Assembly (NCBI GenBank): GCA_025618425.1
Contig: CM046844.1
Coordinates: 4,899,177 to 4,963,176 of the forward strand
Direction: 5' to 3'
Source of the DNA: Heliocidaris tuberculata
Lineage: Eukaryota; Echinodermata; Echinoidea; Camarodonta; Echinometridae
DNA length: 64,000 nt
Below are positions 34,638-45,504 of this stretch, in pieces. Below the pieces are notes generated by a model that did no database searches, was not told the origin of the DNA, and saw only the letters and a program-made list of their open reading frames with translations. A program made the position numbers and the translations under genes. Positions within the stretch are counted from its first letter, which is position 1; each line of letters starts with the position of its first letter.

Positions 34638-34945
34638 CCCTCTTCTCTTTCCTTCAGTGTATTTCTTTGTTTTTTCCCCTCTAATCCATTCGACTGTTCT
34701 TTCCTTATGTATTTCTTTGTTTTTCCTTTTCTATAGCCTCTGTTCTTTCCTTATGTATTTCTTTGTGTTTTTTTTTCTTTCTTTTCTATATCGTCTTCTC
34801 TTTTCTTATTTATTTATTTGCTTTTTCATTAATCTATCCTCTTCTCATTTACTGGGTATTTCTTTGTTTTCCCTTTAATCTGTCCTCTTTTATTTCCTTA
34901 TGTAATTCTTTGTATGTCATTTTCTATCATCTTCCCATCCTGGTT
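34638..34945. repeat. T-rich degenerate repeat (TATGTATTTCTTTGTTTTT)
   Basis: Units like CCTTATGTATTTCTTTGTTT and TCTGTTCTTTCC recur six or so times at 50-70 bp spacing. Hydrophobic frames here are low-complexity artefacts. Confidence 0.55.
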
Positions 34946-35165
34946 AAACTGTTCGTGCACATAGCGCTGCTGGTGGTCGTGAATGAGCGCTGAGGACTTA
35001 GACTCTTTTACCAGAGCACTTCTAGTATTTTTTTTTGCGAAAATGGCTAAACAGTTGTGTAAAACAGACGCCCGCCGGGCAGCATTTCTCTTCTCTTTAA
35101 GCTGTAGCAAGGCTTCGTGCTGGGTTTGGGAGACTATCTTCTCTTTTGCTTCTTCGATAGCTTAA
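34898..35165 (-). CDS. Coding-like segment, family unknown
   Basis: One minus-strand frame is open from about 35165 to 34898 and reads like real protein: AIEEAKEKIVSQTQHEALLQ, LKEKRNAARRASVLHNCLAI, then FAKKNTRSALVKESKSSALI and HDHQQRYVHEQFNQDGKM. It is charged and predicted helical, with normal amino-acid balance, unlike the flanking satellite and AT-rich DNA. An in-frame TAA lies just upstream at a TACTTAAG that could be an acceptor. It may be an exon or a piece of a mobile-element ORF. I do not recognise it. Confidence 0.35.
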
Positions 35166-35284
35166 GTAGGTAGTCAGGTTTGTTAAGACCATATTTTTGA
35201 GTTAAGGGGAAAAGAGTTTACAAAATCACAAAACTTTGCAGAATCACTTGTTAGGACAATAGCTTTTATCATGTTTATATTTTC

Positions 35285-35720
35285 CCCACAGGACCCATCA
35301 AATCAAACCACATCTGCATGCAAAATTATGCTAATTTGTGCGATTTACATGTATTAAAATCAGAACTACAGTGACAAAGTAAAAATCGAATGGCTTGAAA
35401 ATGTTCTAAACTTTCTATTTGTATTTCTTGTGGCGATAGCTCTACTTTTTTTTCCACAGGACCCTCGAATTAAATCTCATCTTCATGCAAAAATTATGCT
35501 AGATTATGTCAATTATGAGTACTATAATTGTACCTATGGTAGACAGCGTAAAAATCAAAGTGCTCGAAAATGTATCAAACTTTCAGTATTATGTATTTGT
35601 TGTGCCTACAGATTTATTTTTCCCACAGGACGCATCAAATTTACTCACATCTTCATGCAAATTATGCAAAATTATGCATATTATAGAATTACATGTAACC
35701 AAGGTGCTAATGCCATTCAA
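35285..35720. repeat. Three imperfect tandem units of about 170 bp
   Basis: CCCACAGGACCCATCAAATC at about 35286, CCACAGGACCCTCGAATTAA at 35455 and CCCACAGGACGCATCAAATT at 35624 each lead into CATCTTCATGCAAAAATTATGC and ATTACATGTA-like sequence. The two overlapping open frames are by-products. Confidence 0.75.
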
Positions 35721-36767
35721 ATTGTAATATAAGAGCTTCATATCTTCAATACGTATAACTGTTGTTGTTAGTTGTTGTTTTTGGTTTTTACGGCGCTGTC
35801 ACTCAAAATATGAATATTTACGCCATCTCAGTTGCGTTGTTCAAAAATAAGCCTTTTTATGACTTAATTATATATTACTTTGTTTTTCTGTAGCAGACAA
35901 AGCCTTATATATTATATAAGGTGAGAGGGGGGAAAGGGGGGATCCTTACAATATACAAGGCCTAAATTGAGAAGAAAATTCGCAGCGCGCGCAAACTTTG
36001 GTACACCTGTCATCGCCTGTAACAGAAAGTTAACACCTCCTCGCCCAAAAGGCAAAATCTTGCCAGTCCGGCTCGGTACTTTAAGCAGACTTCTCGGTTT
36101 AGCTTGACCTAGGCAACTCAGAAGCCGCGCGGAGGCGCTCTGTTAGTGCGTACAACGACAGATGCGAATAATTTCACACGAAAGAATTCATTCTTTTTTA
36201 AAATTGATATTAATTTTTAAACATGTACATGTATATAGCACAGTGGAATATAGGAAAAGGGTGAAAATCTAATGATCAATGGTTAAAGCTACAAGGAAGC
36301 ATGAATTGTTACACATGAAAATACAGGTATTTATTTAGATTATGCTGTGCATCAAATAGCTTGGCATTGAACTAAAATCTAGTCACACAAAGGTCCCCGC
36401 TCCTCGAATAACTAAGTCACTGACAATCTAGAAGGGGTACACGGGCCTGGGGTAGTACAGATTTTGGCCCTCAAGTCACCCACAACTAATCACCAGCCGC
36501 GAAGGAGACTCTCTCCAACCGTTGACCAATAAAAGATAGATATTCATTTACTGGCCCCAGTATCCGATTTAATGCAGGACATAATGTGGCAGAAGTTTGG
36601 TTTATTACCTTCAGGTATCATTATCTTTTTGATTCTTGTTTTGCCTTTATATATAATGAAAGCGACTATATTATCATTTTGTAACACTTCATGCTGGATA
36701 TTAGAGGGAAAGGTAATTGTTTTATTTCTTTTCTCTTTCTTTTTTTTTCTTCTTTTTCCTGTTAAAA
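35721..36767. other. No recognisable gene
   Basis: Contains a GC-richer patch at 35970-36150 but no motif-bearing frame or exon. Confidence 0.4.
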
Positions 36768-37157
36768 AGCAAATATATCCCAATACATATAAAGAAAAGC
36801 AAAAAACAAAAAACAAAAACAAAAACAAAAACAAAATCAAAAACAAAAATCCGTCAAATAAGGTAATACTACAAAATTACAGTATAGCTATATCCTTTTA
36901 TATGTATCGACACACTTCAGAAACTCCAAAAGGCTCAAATGATTTTGTTTTTTGCGTTGGAGCATTCGTTTAAGCGTATGATCATTCATACAAACACTGA
37001 TCTCTTTACAAAAGGCCTGTCTTGGACCATTATATTTCTTGCAGGTCAAGAGACTATGAGAAATTATCTCGGGTTCCTTGCATATATCACACAGTCCATT
37101 GTCATGCTTTTTCATTCGGAAAAGATAAAAATTAGGTTGCAAACTTAATATTTGCAT
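36768..37157 (-). mobile_element. LINE 3' end, 5'-truncated
   Basis: The minus strand ends a LINE ORF2 (stop at 36888) and continues into an A-rich (plus strand) 3' region shared with 1-233. GTTAAAAAGCAAATATATCC marks the start of the similarity. Truncation is just beyond the zinc-knuckle region, at about 37157. Confidence 0.7.
36888..37157 (-). pseudogene. LINE ORF2 C-terminal zinc-knuckle fragment
   Basis: The 89-residue frame reads LCDICKEPEIISHSLLTCKK, a C-x2-C-x8-H-x4-C knuckle followed by Y.GPR, typical of the C-terminal tail of non-LTR retrotransposon polymerases. It then continues to a natural stop. The LINE at 60026-63521 has a comparable knuckle (CTLCRQNK.GDEFHYIFEC) but different flanking residues, so it is a related but distinct family. 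Confidence 0.7.
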
Positions 37158-37816
37158 TGAAAATCAAGGAATATAATGACCTTATTTACCAGTGAGTTTC
37201 AAACTGGACGTGTTGGTATAGTAGGTTATTGAAATACCATTTAAATTTTGTTTTATGCATTAATATCCATAAATTATTTTTTTTTAAGTTTAAAAGTCAA
37301 GAAATATACTCAGAATATCACCCTTAACATATAGTCATTTCATTAACTTGACCTTATTCACTGATATGTTACGAATTGGAGGTGCTTGTATAGTCATTTC
37401 TTGTATCGATATATCATTGAAAACGTGTATTATGCATAAATATGCATTCATTATAATAAATTAGCATTAAAATCAATAAACATGATAAGTTTATTGCAAA
37501 TCATTGATGTTATTGTATTCTAAGTGATCGATCTAATCTATATGTTAGAATGTGAAGCCCTTCCACATTTACTTTGTGAGTGTATCATAGAATATGTTTT
37601 ATGCATATATTAGCGTAAATTAAGATAAATTGGATTTGACCCAGTTTATATATTTCGAGACAAACAAATGATTTAGTGTTTTTTGTATGAATTAGCATTT
37701 TTAAATAGGGTAACATTCATCGATTCGTGGCACCCTATCTAAAATTAACGTTATTAATACATATCACTCACAGGCAAAAAATTTGCTCTTTTGCAAAATC
37801 TGTCGCCCAAATCTTG
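37158..37816. other. No recognisable gene
   Basis: AT-rich, without motifs. Confidence 0.45.
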
Positions 37817-39155
37817 TTAACAGACCTGCCTAAGGGTACCCCCGTCTGTTAAAGAAGCCAGCCATCTCCTCGATACGAAACTTGTAGTCCTCGTCAGTGC
37901 TGCAAAGTCTACGCAGCCGCGTGAATTGGGATCTAGGGATGGATCGCTTGCACAACGGTGGATGAGACGAGTTGTAGTTGAGGAAACAGGGCATGGCATC
38001 AGTTGGTTTGTAGCTAGTGCATGGGCCCCAGTTCTGATTCGGGCCCGGTCAATAGTACGTTCCATGTCCAAGATAGCTCTATGGTGATGGTAGAAATGGC
38101 GTGAGTGAATTTGAGACAGTGGCGTAGCATGCGTACAGTCATTAAGGTGGCACTGGCGTCATGGGGGGGGGGGGGGAGGCACCATTTTAGTCGGAAAATT
38201 CAATGTAACTAATTAGGGTGCCGGAAAGGGTCCTATCGTCTCCTTTTCTCAACCTTTTCCCTTTTCTCTTTCTTTCTCTTTCTCTCTGTCTCTCTTTTAG
38301 CCATTCGATTAGGAAGCACATGCCCCGTACCACTTGTATCTACGCCACTGATTTAAGAGATGGATCGGAGTCAATGAAATGAGCTATCAATGAAAGCAAC
38401 ATTTCTCCCGAGCAAGTGGAGATGCAGGATAGTCATCTATGTAACGTAGGAGAAGGAGAGGCTTGGTCTCATTGAAGGTAGATAAGATCTTCATCTCCAT
38501 AATTATAGCCCATAAGAAGACAGACATACGAAGGACCCATTTTAGTTTCCATAGTGACTCCCTGTCTTTGCGAATAGCATCTTCCGTCAAAATGGAAAGA
38601 TGACAAGATGAGAACGAGTTCAGTTAGGCGTAGTAAAGTCCTGTCATCGGTCCTATCAGTTGGGGGATTTTCAAGTACGAAACGCTGAATAGCCTTTAAA
38701 ACATTGTCGCTTGCTATGTTAGTATTATCCATGGTGAAGAGGAAGCGATCTGTTCCCTGTGGTGTGGTAGAGTGGTATTCTGTACGCGTCGAATAGTATC
38801 TGACGAATTCCTCACGTATTGTGTTGGTGACTTTACCAGAGGGGAGAAAATGTTGTCGGGATATCGGCTGATGAGCTCAGTCGGACAACCAATTGTCGAA
38901 ACAATAGGCCTCCCAGGGTTGCCCTGCTTGTGGAAGGTAGGTAGCATATAGAAGGTATCGAGTTTAGGGTTCCTTTGAATGAGATTACTAGCGCTCGGCG
39001 GCAGATATTCATTCTCGATGAGATCCCGTATGATGTTTTTCACTATTTGTTGCTGCTCCTCTGTAGGGTCTACGTGGAGCTGGTGTATAAATTGCCAGCG
39101 GTCAAGTGCCTGACGGCTTCAGCACAACCTTTATCTGCAGGTTTGATTACATCTG
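37817..39155 (-). pseudogene. Penelope-like element reverse transcriptase, broken
   Basis: Reading the minus strand from 39150 down gives VIKPADKGCAEAV, a typical Penelope RT block. KLDTFYMLPTFHKQGNPGRP and IVSTIGCPTELIS follow (canonical K.HK.G.PGRPIVS..GSPT), then F.FDGRCYSQRQGVTMETKM (canonical F.G..Y.Q..G.AMG) and LLRYIDDY (the RYIDD catalytic box). After an inserted 234-bp element come PLCKRSIPRSQFTRLRRLCS and KFRIEEMAGFFNRRGYP, the SQF.RLRRLC...F..RGYP block after the polymerase. Frames change several times and stops occur, so it is dead. No GIY-YIG domain follows below 37817, so it is 3'-truncated. Confidence 0.9.
38117..38350. mobile_element. 234-bp hAT-type MITE inserted in the Penelope pseudogene
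   Basis: CAGTGGCGTAG at the left mirrors CTACGCCACTG at the right. The flanking octamers are ATTTGAGA and ATTTAAGA, 7 of 8 identical, as expected for an aged 8-bp hAT target duplication. A G-run lies near the left end (38163-38176), the same design as the 24794-25538 element, whose first eight bases are the same (CAGTGGCG). Confidence 0.88.
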
Positions 39156-39620
39156 TTGTTGCGATATATTCATATACATATTCTGTCTTCTTGCCATCCG
39201 TCTTTTGTTTCTTCTTTTTCCTTCTTTTTCATCTCCCTCCTATTCTTGTTGTCTATTCTCCCTTTCTCCCTCTCCTTAATTCCTTTGTTATATCCTTTTA
39301 TCACTTGGAGGGGCGTGGCCCCTTCGCCCTCTGCATCCGCATATGGTATCATCACCAGCATATCTTCATCACCACTGCCATCATCGCTTCCATCACCACT
39401 GCCAACATCAACACTATCAATTACGACCACATCACAATTAAGACAATCGTCACCGCTATCACTATCATCACAACCACCAGCAATCAATCATCACCACTTC
39501 CACCACTACCACCACCACTACTACCACCTCCACCATCGTTGTCTTCATCGTCATCTCCGTCCCTCATGACCATTTTTAATTACGATGATCACATTTATGG
39601 CTATCTATATCATCACATCA
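39156..39620. repeat. Pyrimidine stretch and (CAT/CAC)n-rich DNA
   Basis: A CT-rich stretch (39180-39300) is followed by ATCACCA/CATCACC repeats to about 39580. The long Ser/Thr/Ile/Pro-rich open frames here, on both strands, are microsatellite products. Confidence 0.7.
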
Positions 39621-39858
39621 TCAAAAAAAAAAGATCGCACGGATACATTATTTTAATTTTACATGCATTTATTTAAGAAAAGAAACCATTTGTTTTATCT
39701 TTCAATTCTTACTGGAGAAAATGTACATAACATTCAGATTTAGATCAGGCTAATATTTAACGTGATATTGTGCGAGGGTTCAAGATCTGGCAAAATGAGT
39801 AATGCAAGGCGTAACTAATTCTACCTCGTCTAAAAATTAGAATTTCATCTGGTGATAA

Positions 39859-40785
39859 ACAGTGCGTATAAATAAACGTTACACTTTTGAAAAATCTGTA
39901 AAAATTACATTTTCAAATTTTTAGAAGATTTTTGCATTTCGATATATGCCCAATAGTCTCATCTATCAAGTGCCACTAACAAAACAATTTTTGTTCACGC
40001 TTGGCCATGTTGGGCGAACACTGAGTGTTTTTGTCCAGAGTGTGAAAAATGACTTGCGCCAAATTGAAAGAAGAGGGGAAATCAAACTAGCAGTCCGAAT
40101 AAGTACTCCCATTCAAACAAGTTGCTCTTTGATATAAATTTATGATTCTGTTATGATAGTCTAGGAATTGATTAGTTTTAATGATTTCATTGCTTTATGC
40201 ATGAGTGAGAATTAATAATGTGTAATTACTTCGAGATCTTTTCAAGCACAGTGTTCACAATACACAGACACATGGTTAATTGAATGATTGATATATTGGT
40301 TGATCGATTGATTGGAAATTGATTAATTTGGCGTTCTTGATTGAATGAATGGTTTGGAAGTGCTTTGGTGTGTACGGTGAATAATTTGTTAAATTACAGT
40401 GTTATTGATTGATTGATTGTTGATTAGCTACACATTATTTAATAATTAAATAATGTTATTTAATAATTACATAAAGCAATGAAATCAATAAAATTATGAC
40501 AGAAAATCGACACAAAATTCCTAGACTATCATGAAATAATCATAAATATATGCAAAAGAGCAATTTGTTTGAATCTTCTTTCAATTTGACGCAAGTCATT
40601 TTTCTCACTCTGGACAAAAACGGTCAGTGCTCGCCCAAGCGTGAACAAAAATTTGTTTCGTTAGTGGCACTTGATAAAAGAGACTATTGGGCATCTATCG
40701 TCATGAAAAATCTTCTAAGTATTTGGAAATGTAATTTTGACAGATATTTCAAACGTGTAATGTTTTTTTTTTTTATACGCACTGT
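39859..40785. mobile_element. Tc1/mariner-type fold-back element A
   Basis: ACAGTGCGTATAAA at the left and TTTATACGCACTGT at the right are inverted ends. The arms pair for about 300 bp each (for example GACTTGCGCCAAATTGAAAG versus CTTTCAATTTGACGCAAGTC), and a non-paired middle lies near 40200-40470. CAGTG-starting TIRs next to TA are typical of Tc1/mariner MITEs. The same ends occur at 55350-56784 and 57171. Confidence 0.82.
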
Positions 40786-41639
40786 AGATCACAAAGGGCT
40801 AACTCAAATAATATTTTGTAAAATGGAATACAACATAATACCGTATAAGGGGGGTTGAACCATTTTCAGGATTGCCGGGGGGGGGGGGAGGCTAACGCCT
40901 GATTCGGGAATTATTTCTCCATATGATACGCAATTCGATTTGAGGGGCGCTAAGTCTGGCCCCACCAATCACGGAATTTACGCCACGAGCATGGGCGGCG
41001 ATCCTGTGGGGGACCCCTGCCCAGAAATGTGGAAAATTGTAAAGCAAACAATATAAAGGCTAGTCACGGTTCCCCCGGCCGTGACAAGAAATTGCCGCAC
41101 ATGGCCATGAGATACCAATGATGTATAATTAAGGGAATATGAACTGTTTCAATAATGAAGTTGTTTTTTTCTAATCTTATCTATTTTTCTTTAACAACTA
41201 TAGCTTGGCCCACAGGTGCTTGTTTGAGGACATATATGCTCCATCACCAAAGCTTACGGTAGAGAAAGATGACAGCGAATATGAATTTCATCTAAGTTTA
41301 CAATTAAAAACACGCTACAACCAATAACAACTTCTTCTTATTGACCAAGCCGTTGAAACAAACAGGAAAGAGAGTTTGCAGATAGACACCATCTACCACC
41401 AATGAGAGCTTGCTATATAAATTATGATCAAACAATCTTAGTCAAATGATACATCTTACCCGTTGGACAATTTTGTCAGTTTTTATATTTTTGGAATGTA
41501 CATCCAAAGCTCTTCTTTCTGACAAAATTTGGTCCCCGGGCTTCAAGGGGGAAAATTTACCCCAATTTTAAGGGGCCGTCTGACACCCCATCCCGACGGA
41601 AATTTTTGTCAGTTTTTTTTTTGTGTTTTGTAATGTCCA
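40786..41639. other. No recognisable gene
   Basis: It has a G-run at 40877-40888 and a small GC-rich patch but no exon. Confidence 0.4.
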
Positions 41640-41860
41640 GTCATACTACCTCCTACTGACAAAGTTTGGTGCATGGGGGAGATGGGGTGAAATCGACCCG
41701 ACTTTGGTGTCCCTTTGGGGGGCTCTGGGGGCTAAAACCCGGCGGCTACGGTCAGGCTGACAACCTTTTTGTCAGTGACTTAGATGGTCTAAGTAACTTT
41801 ACGGGGTCAAATCTTATGGGTAAAACGGGGTGACTATTTCGGGACAGGCTCCTGGCCTAT
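41640..41860. repeat. Repeat end, inverted mate at 48053-48200
   Basis: GGTCAGGCTGACAACCTTT, TTAGATGGTCTAAGTAACTT and GTGACTATTTCGGGACAGGC here are the reverse complement, with few changes, of 48055-48160. The outer end CGGGACAGGCTCC may be a terminus. The pair could be two copies of one element in opposite orientations, or two ends of one. TACTGACAAAGTTTGG and TCTGACAAAATTTGGTCC give a weaker internal repeat. Confidence 0.65.
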
Positions 41861-42889
41861 TATGCTGCGTACGCAGGACTGCACCCGATAGCGCTGCGCA
41901 AGGCCTATAATTAGGCCCAGGCCCCCTCAGGCCTGGAGCGGCGGCCGGCTATAGGCGAGATCTAGAATAAAATTTGCAGCTCGATCGAACGGCGCGCCGC
42001 GCCGCGCCATGGCAGTGCTGCATGGCGAGGGAAGAGGATTGGGATGATTTTAACGAGGCAATAAATGTCAACAAGGGCGGTTGAACATTTATATTTGAGT
42101 ATTTCTCAAACTCAAGGCATGCAAAAGAACAAGATGGAAGTGCTTTTCAGGTTTTTAGTAATGGGTTTGAACCCCAAAAGTAGGGGGGGGGGGGACATGT
42201 CCCCTATCTGTTTACGCCCTTGACTTGTACGGTCTTTTGCGCTACATGAAAGAGTTATATCGTTTAAAAACTTAATGTAACATAAAACGTGCAAACAATA
42301 CTATTACTGGTGTACGGGTTAACTGACATCACAGGGTCGATTAGGGCATGTAATTAGGTAATCGAAATGAGGAGGGTAGTAAAAACCTGGGATAAAGTCG
42401 ATTGCATCAATGCCCCTTCATATACATCATGGGCAACGACAAAAATAAACGATTTGAATACAAGGCATGCCATCATAATAGGGATTGGGGAAACTGCAAC
42501 AAATATACAGTATGTCAGTTCTCTCCCAGTTACCATGGTTACTATAATACAATATCGTAAAAAAATATATGATTGTTTGCATAGTGAAAGAAAATATATA
42601 CAAATCGGCAATTCTTAATAATTTGGACTCGTAACCTTTTAGGGTTACAATGCAATTTCATAATGTAAATTAACATAATATTGAACAATACGTTATGATA
42701 TTGTTGACAAACAGAGTACTTATTCCAGCACTATCTATCTATCTAGTACAGAAACGTATATCAGTATGGTTTGCAGAGTACGAAAAATGCATAGAAACAA
42801 ATCATGATTTATAAGCAAAAAAGAAAAAATGCTGATTTCAACAGTACAGTACATTAAATTGATTTTAGTTTGTAAATATTTTATTTAAT
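41861..42889. other. No recognisable gene
   Basis: It begins with a CpG-rich patch (41930-42020, GGCGCGCCGCGCCGCGCC) and has a G-run at 42182-42193. No splice-framed exon recognised. Confidence 0.4.
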
Positions 42890-43084
42890 GATAATAATAA
42901 TGATAATAATATATAATATTTGTAAGGCGTCAAATCCACTTGAACTCAAATGCTCAAGGCGCATTAAATGCAAAAGATACAAAAGAAAACCAAAAACAGA
43001 AAAACAAACAAAAAACACAAACACAAAAAACAAAAACAAAGGACAAAGGACAAGAATACAAGCAATTAATTACAAGCCAAATTA

Positions 43085-44150
43085 AACAGATTCGTTTTTA
43101 GATTATTCTTTAACACTTCAACTGATCTACTATTTCTCATCTCTCGAGGTAGAGTATTCCATAACAAAAACCCTGCATGAGCAAAGGCTCTCTGCCCCCA
43201 CTTTGTATTGAAGGGAAAATTCCACCCTGATTACAAGTTGATAATATAAAAGAAGCAGAAAATTTAAAGAAACAGATCAGTGAAGGTTTGAGCAAAATAC
43301 GATAAGAAATAAGAAAGTTAGGAATATTTGAAGTTGTAATCAATCAAACCCAAATTGGCAACTCCGTGACGTATCTTGCGAGCTCCTCTCCCATTTGCCC
43401 CGTACCCCAAAACATCATTGGTTTCCATTTTCTCTAAAGAAAATATTCAATCATACATGCACCTTAGATATAATCATGGCTAATATGTTTTTACACAAAA
43501 CATGTATGAAACAAGTCTATTCCTTCATCAAAAACTTAGAAAATGAAAATTTATGAGATTTTCTCTACTGAGCAAAAGGGAGAGGAGCTCGCAAAATACG
43601 TCATGGAGTTGCCAATTTTTATTTGATTGATTACAACTTCAAAAATTCATAACTTTCTTATTTCTTATCGGATTTTGCTCAAACTTTCACTAATCTGTTT
43701 CTCTCATTTTTCTTCTTTTATTCAAATTAACTTAATACCAGGGTTGACTTTCCCTTTAAGCTTAGAAAGAGCAAGTAATCCTGAGTTTTGAGAACGTAAC
43801 GACCTAGACGGAATGTAATGATTTATCAAACTCATATTCTACTGAGGAGCAGATCAATGCACACATTGAAATAAAAGCAAAATAATTTTGAAAACAATAC
43901 ATTCCTTCAAGGGCCACCAATGGAGTGCTTTGAGAACTTGAGTAATTTTACTGTGTTTGTCAGAGAGGGTCGCTACACGAGCAGCAGCATTCTGTAATTT
44001 TTGTTATCTTGCAAGCAGATTGTGAGATAAACTAACAGAAAGGGCATTTCCATAGTCAAGACGAGATGAAATCAAAGCATGGGTAATCTTCTCAGTAGCA
44101 CTGTGATTTAGGTTAAACATAAAAAGAAATTTGATGATGGATGATTTTGT
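43085..44150 (-). pseudogene. LINE ORF2 C-terminal fragment
   Basis: From 44110 down, one frame reads SATEKITHALISSRLDYGNA, matching the LIHAFITSRLDYCN block of LINE polymerases. Below the MITE, another frame reads WGQRAFAHAGFLLWNTLPRE, then MRNSRSVEVLKNNLKTNLF, matching RAF..A.P.LWN.LP...FK..LKT.LF. The coding sequence is split by 43211-43758 and contains frameshifts. It is closely comparable in layout to 4418-4930 but not identical in sequence. Confidence 0.8.
43211..43758. mobile_element. TTAA-type fold-back MITE inside the LINE
   Basis: GGGAAAATTCCACCCTGATT on the left mirrors AATACCAGGGTTGACTTTCCC on the right, ending at TTTAAG. Arms of about 220 bp pair: GAGCAAAATACGATAAGAAA versus TTTCTTATCGGATTTTGCTC, and AGTTGTAATCAATCAAA versus its complement. 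The left TTAA is decayed to TTGA. The family is shared with arms at 54270-54454 and 57747-57930. Confidence 0.8.
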
Positions 44151-45318
44151 TTTTTATTTCCTTTTATTTGTGCAGGGGCAGAAAAGAACCATATTGCTGA
44201 GTATAGTATACAAAAATATACAATTTGCTAAACTTGTATATTCTTTCAGTAATCATTGGGATATTTAGCTATCTCTACCATGGTAACATTTGCTAAAATC
44301 ATGAGCACTGTAAATAATAAAAATATGCATAGATTACACAACGATATGTATTTACAAATGTAACACAGACATCAGCAGGGGCCCCTAGGAGCGGGTTTTT
44401 CACTGGAGGTGCTGAGGACAAAAAGTTATGCCCCGCCAATAGCGGATCCAGGATTCTCTGACCGGGGAGAGGAGATGGGGGCACAAGTCCTAAAAATTCT
44501 TTGACAAACAAAAAAAAAAAATTTTTTTTTAAATGACCCTCAGGTCTTTTCACTGGGGTGCTGAGGACTTTATCCTCAGAAACTCCCTAAACAACTGCTC
44601 CAGCATCCCAGCACAATTGACTCAAGGGGTGTGCAGAACCCCATGGAAGAATAAAAAGCTAAGCAGAGGTGCTGCACCATACCCAGGTAACAAGTCCACG
44701 GACATCAGTGTACTTCACGTATTCTTGTTGACAGGTAATTTTTTAACATTAAGTAATTTTGTCGACGCTATATTTCACTTCTCTGAACGCTAGACTGCAT
44801 CTCAAATTAATTGTCTGATATTCATGTATCTATCAGATATTTGGAAAGGGAAGCCCTATAAAGTATAAACTGTTTTCCATCGTAGCCTTAATACAATCCA
44901 ATTTTGAAATACATGCATATAATAAGAAAATGCGCGCAAGATTTTTTTTTTCCCCCCAGACAAATGAAATTCTCCCATATGCAGTGTTGATATCGCTCTT
45001 GAGTGGCTATTGACAGACAGGACATTCTTCAACGGTTGCGTTTGGTTTTAACTTTATCTTTTATTGGCAGATCCATGCTGGGGGGGGGGGGGGGGGAATG
45101 GGGCAAATCCCAATCCCAAGACAATCCCAGACATAGTACATAAAAAGTTATATCAGATGCGTTCCTTTGCTGCCACTTGTGGGGGCAAGGGGGCAACTTG
45201 CCATCCCCTGACAGATTTTTGACAAAGAAAAAATAAAATCTGGCAATAATTTTTCCCTTCATATATACCATGCATACAGTCGGACCAGTCAGTCATGTAT
45301 CGAACGATCCCCTTCTTG
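44151..45318. other. Region 3' of the caspase gene, no other gene seen
   Basis: It includes ATAGCGGATCCAGGATTCTC (44430), a decayed GCGGATCCAGG terminus, and a G-run at 45080-45096. The caspase 3' untranslated region should lie in 44.5-45.3 kb; no clear AATAAA could be assigned with confidence. Confidence 0.4.
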
Positions 45319-45504
45319 TTATGATTGGTCCTGTTGCTGAGTCGTCGGGCTGCTCGCTCCATCGGGAAGGGCTGCATATTTCGGCATGAAGTAAATCTTC
45401 TTTCCAATCCCTTGCTTGGATATATCTGGAGTTTGTAATATTTTTTTCTTCTTTCCTTCAGCGTCGGTTACAGAGCCCGTGAAACCAATAACACGCCGTG
45501 TAAC
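45319..45504 (-). CDS. Caspase last coding exon (p10 C-terminus)
   Basis: After the acceptor ATAACAG the exon reads VTRRVIGFTGSVTDAEGKKK, then KILQTPDISKQGIGKKIYFM and a short Pro/Gln-rich tail ending QQQDQS and TAA. LxKxLYF is the usual final strand of the caspase fold, here KKIYFMPK. The tail of about 19 residues beyond it is longer than in most effector caspases. It is 62 codons including the stop, phase 0. Confidence 0.88.
   Translation of the reverse strand, partial: VTRRVIGFTGSVTDAEGKKKKILQTPDISKQGIGKKIYFMPKYAALPDGASSPTTQQQDQS

Larger units (their letters stand above)
42890..44150 (-). mobile_element. CR1/Jockey-type LINE 3' part, interrupted by a TTAA MITE
   Basis: The minus strand encodes the end of ORF2 on both sides of a 548-bp MITE. 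The 3' region ends with CGCCTTACAAATATTATA and a (TTA)n-like tail at about 42888-42912, the same kind of tail as the copy at 4130. The 5' end is truncated at about 44150. Confidence 0.75.

Noticed and set aside
33664..34878. Series of overlapping ORFs beginning MRRTNFL, up to 214 residues
   Set aside because: They repeat every 190 bp, the period of the satellite, which is not a multiple of three. They are satellite by-products with no protein family.
39170..39487. Asp/Gly/Ser-rich minus-strand ORF
   Set aside because: It is the reverse translation of the ATCACC microsatellite.
38975..39676. 233-residue plus-strand ORF
   Set aside because: Its first part is antisense to the Penelope RT and the rest translates a CT-rich and CAT/CAC microsatellite.
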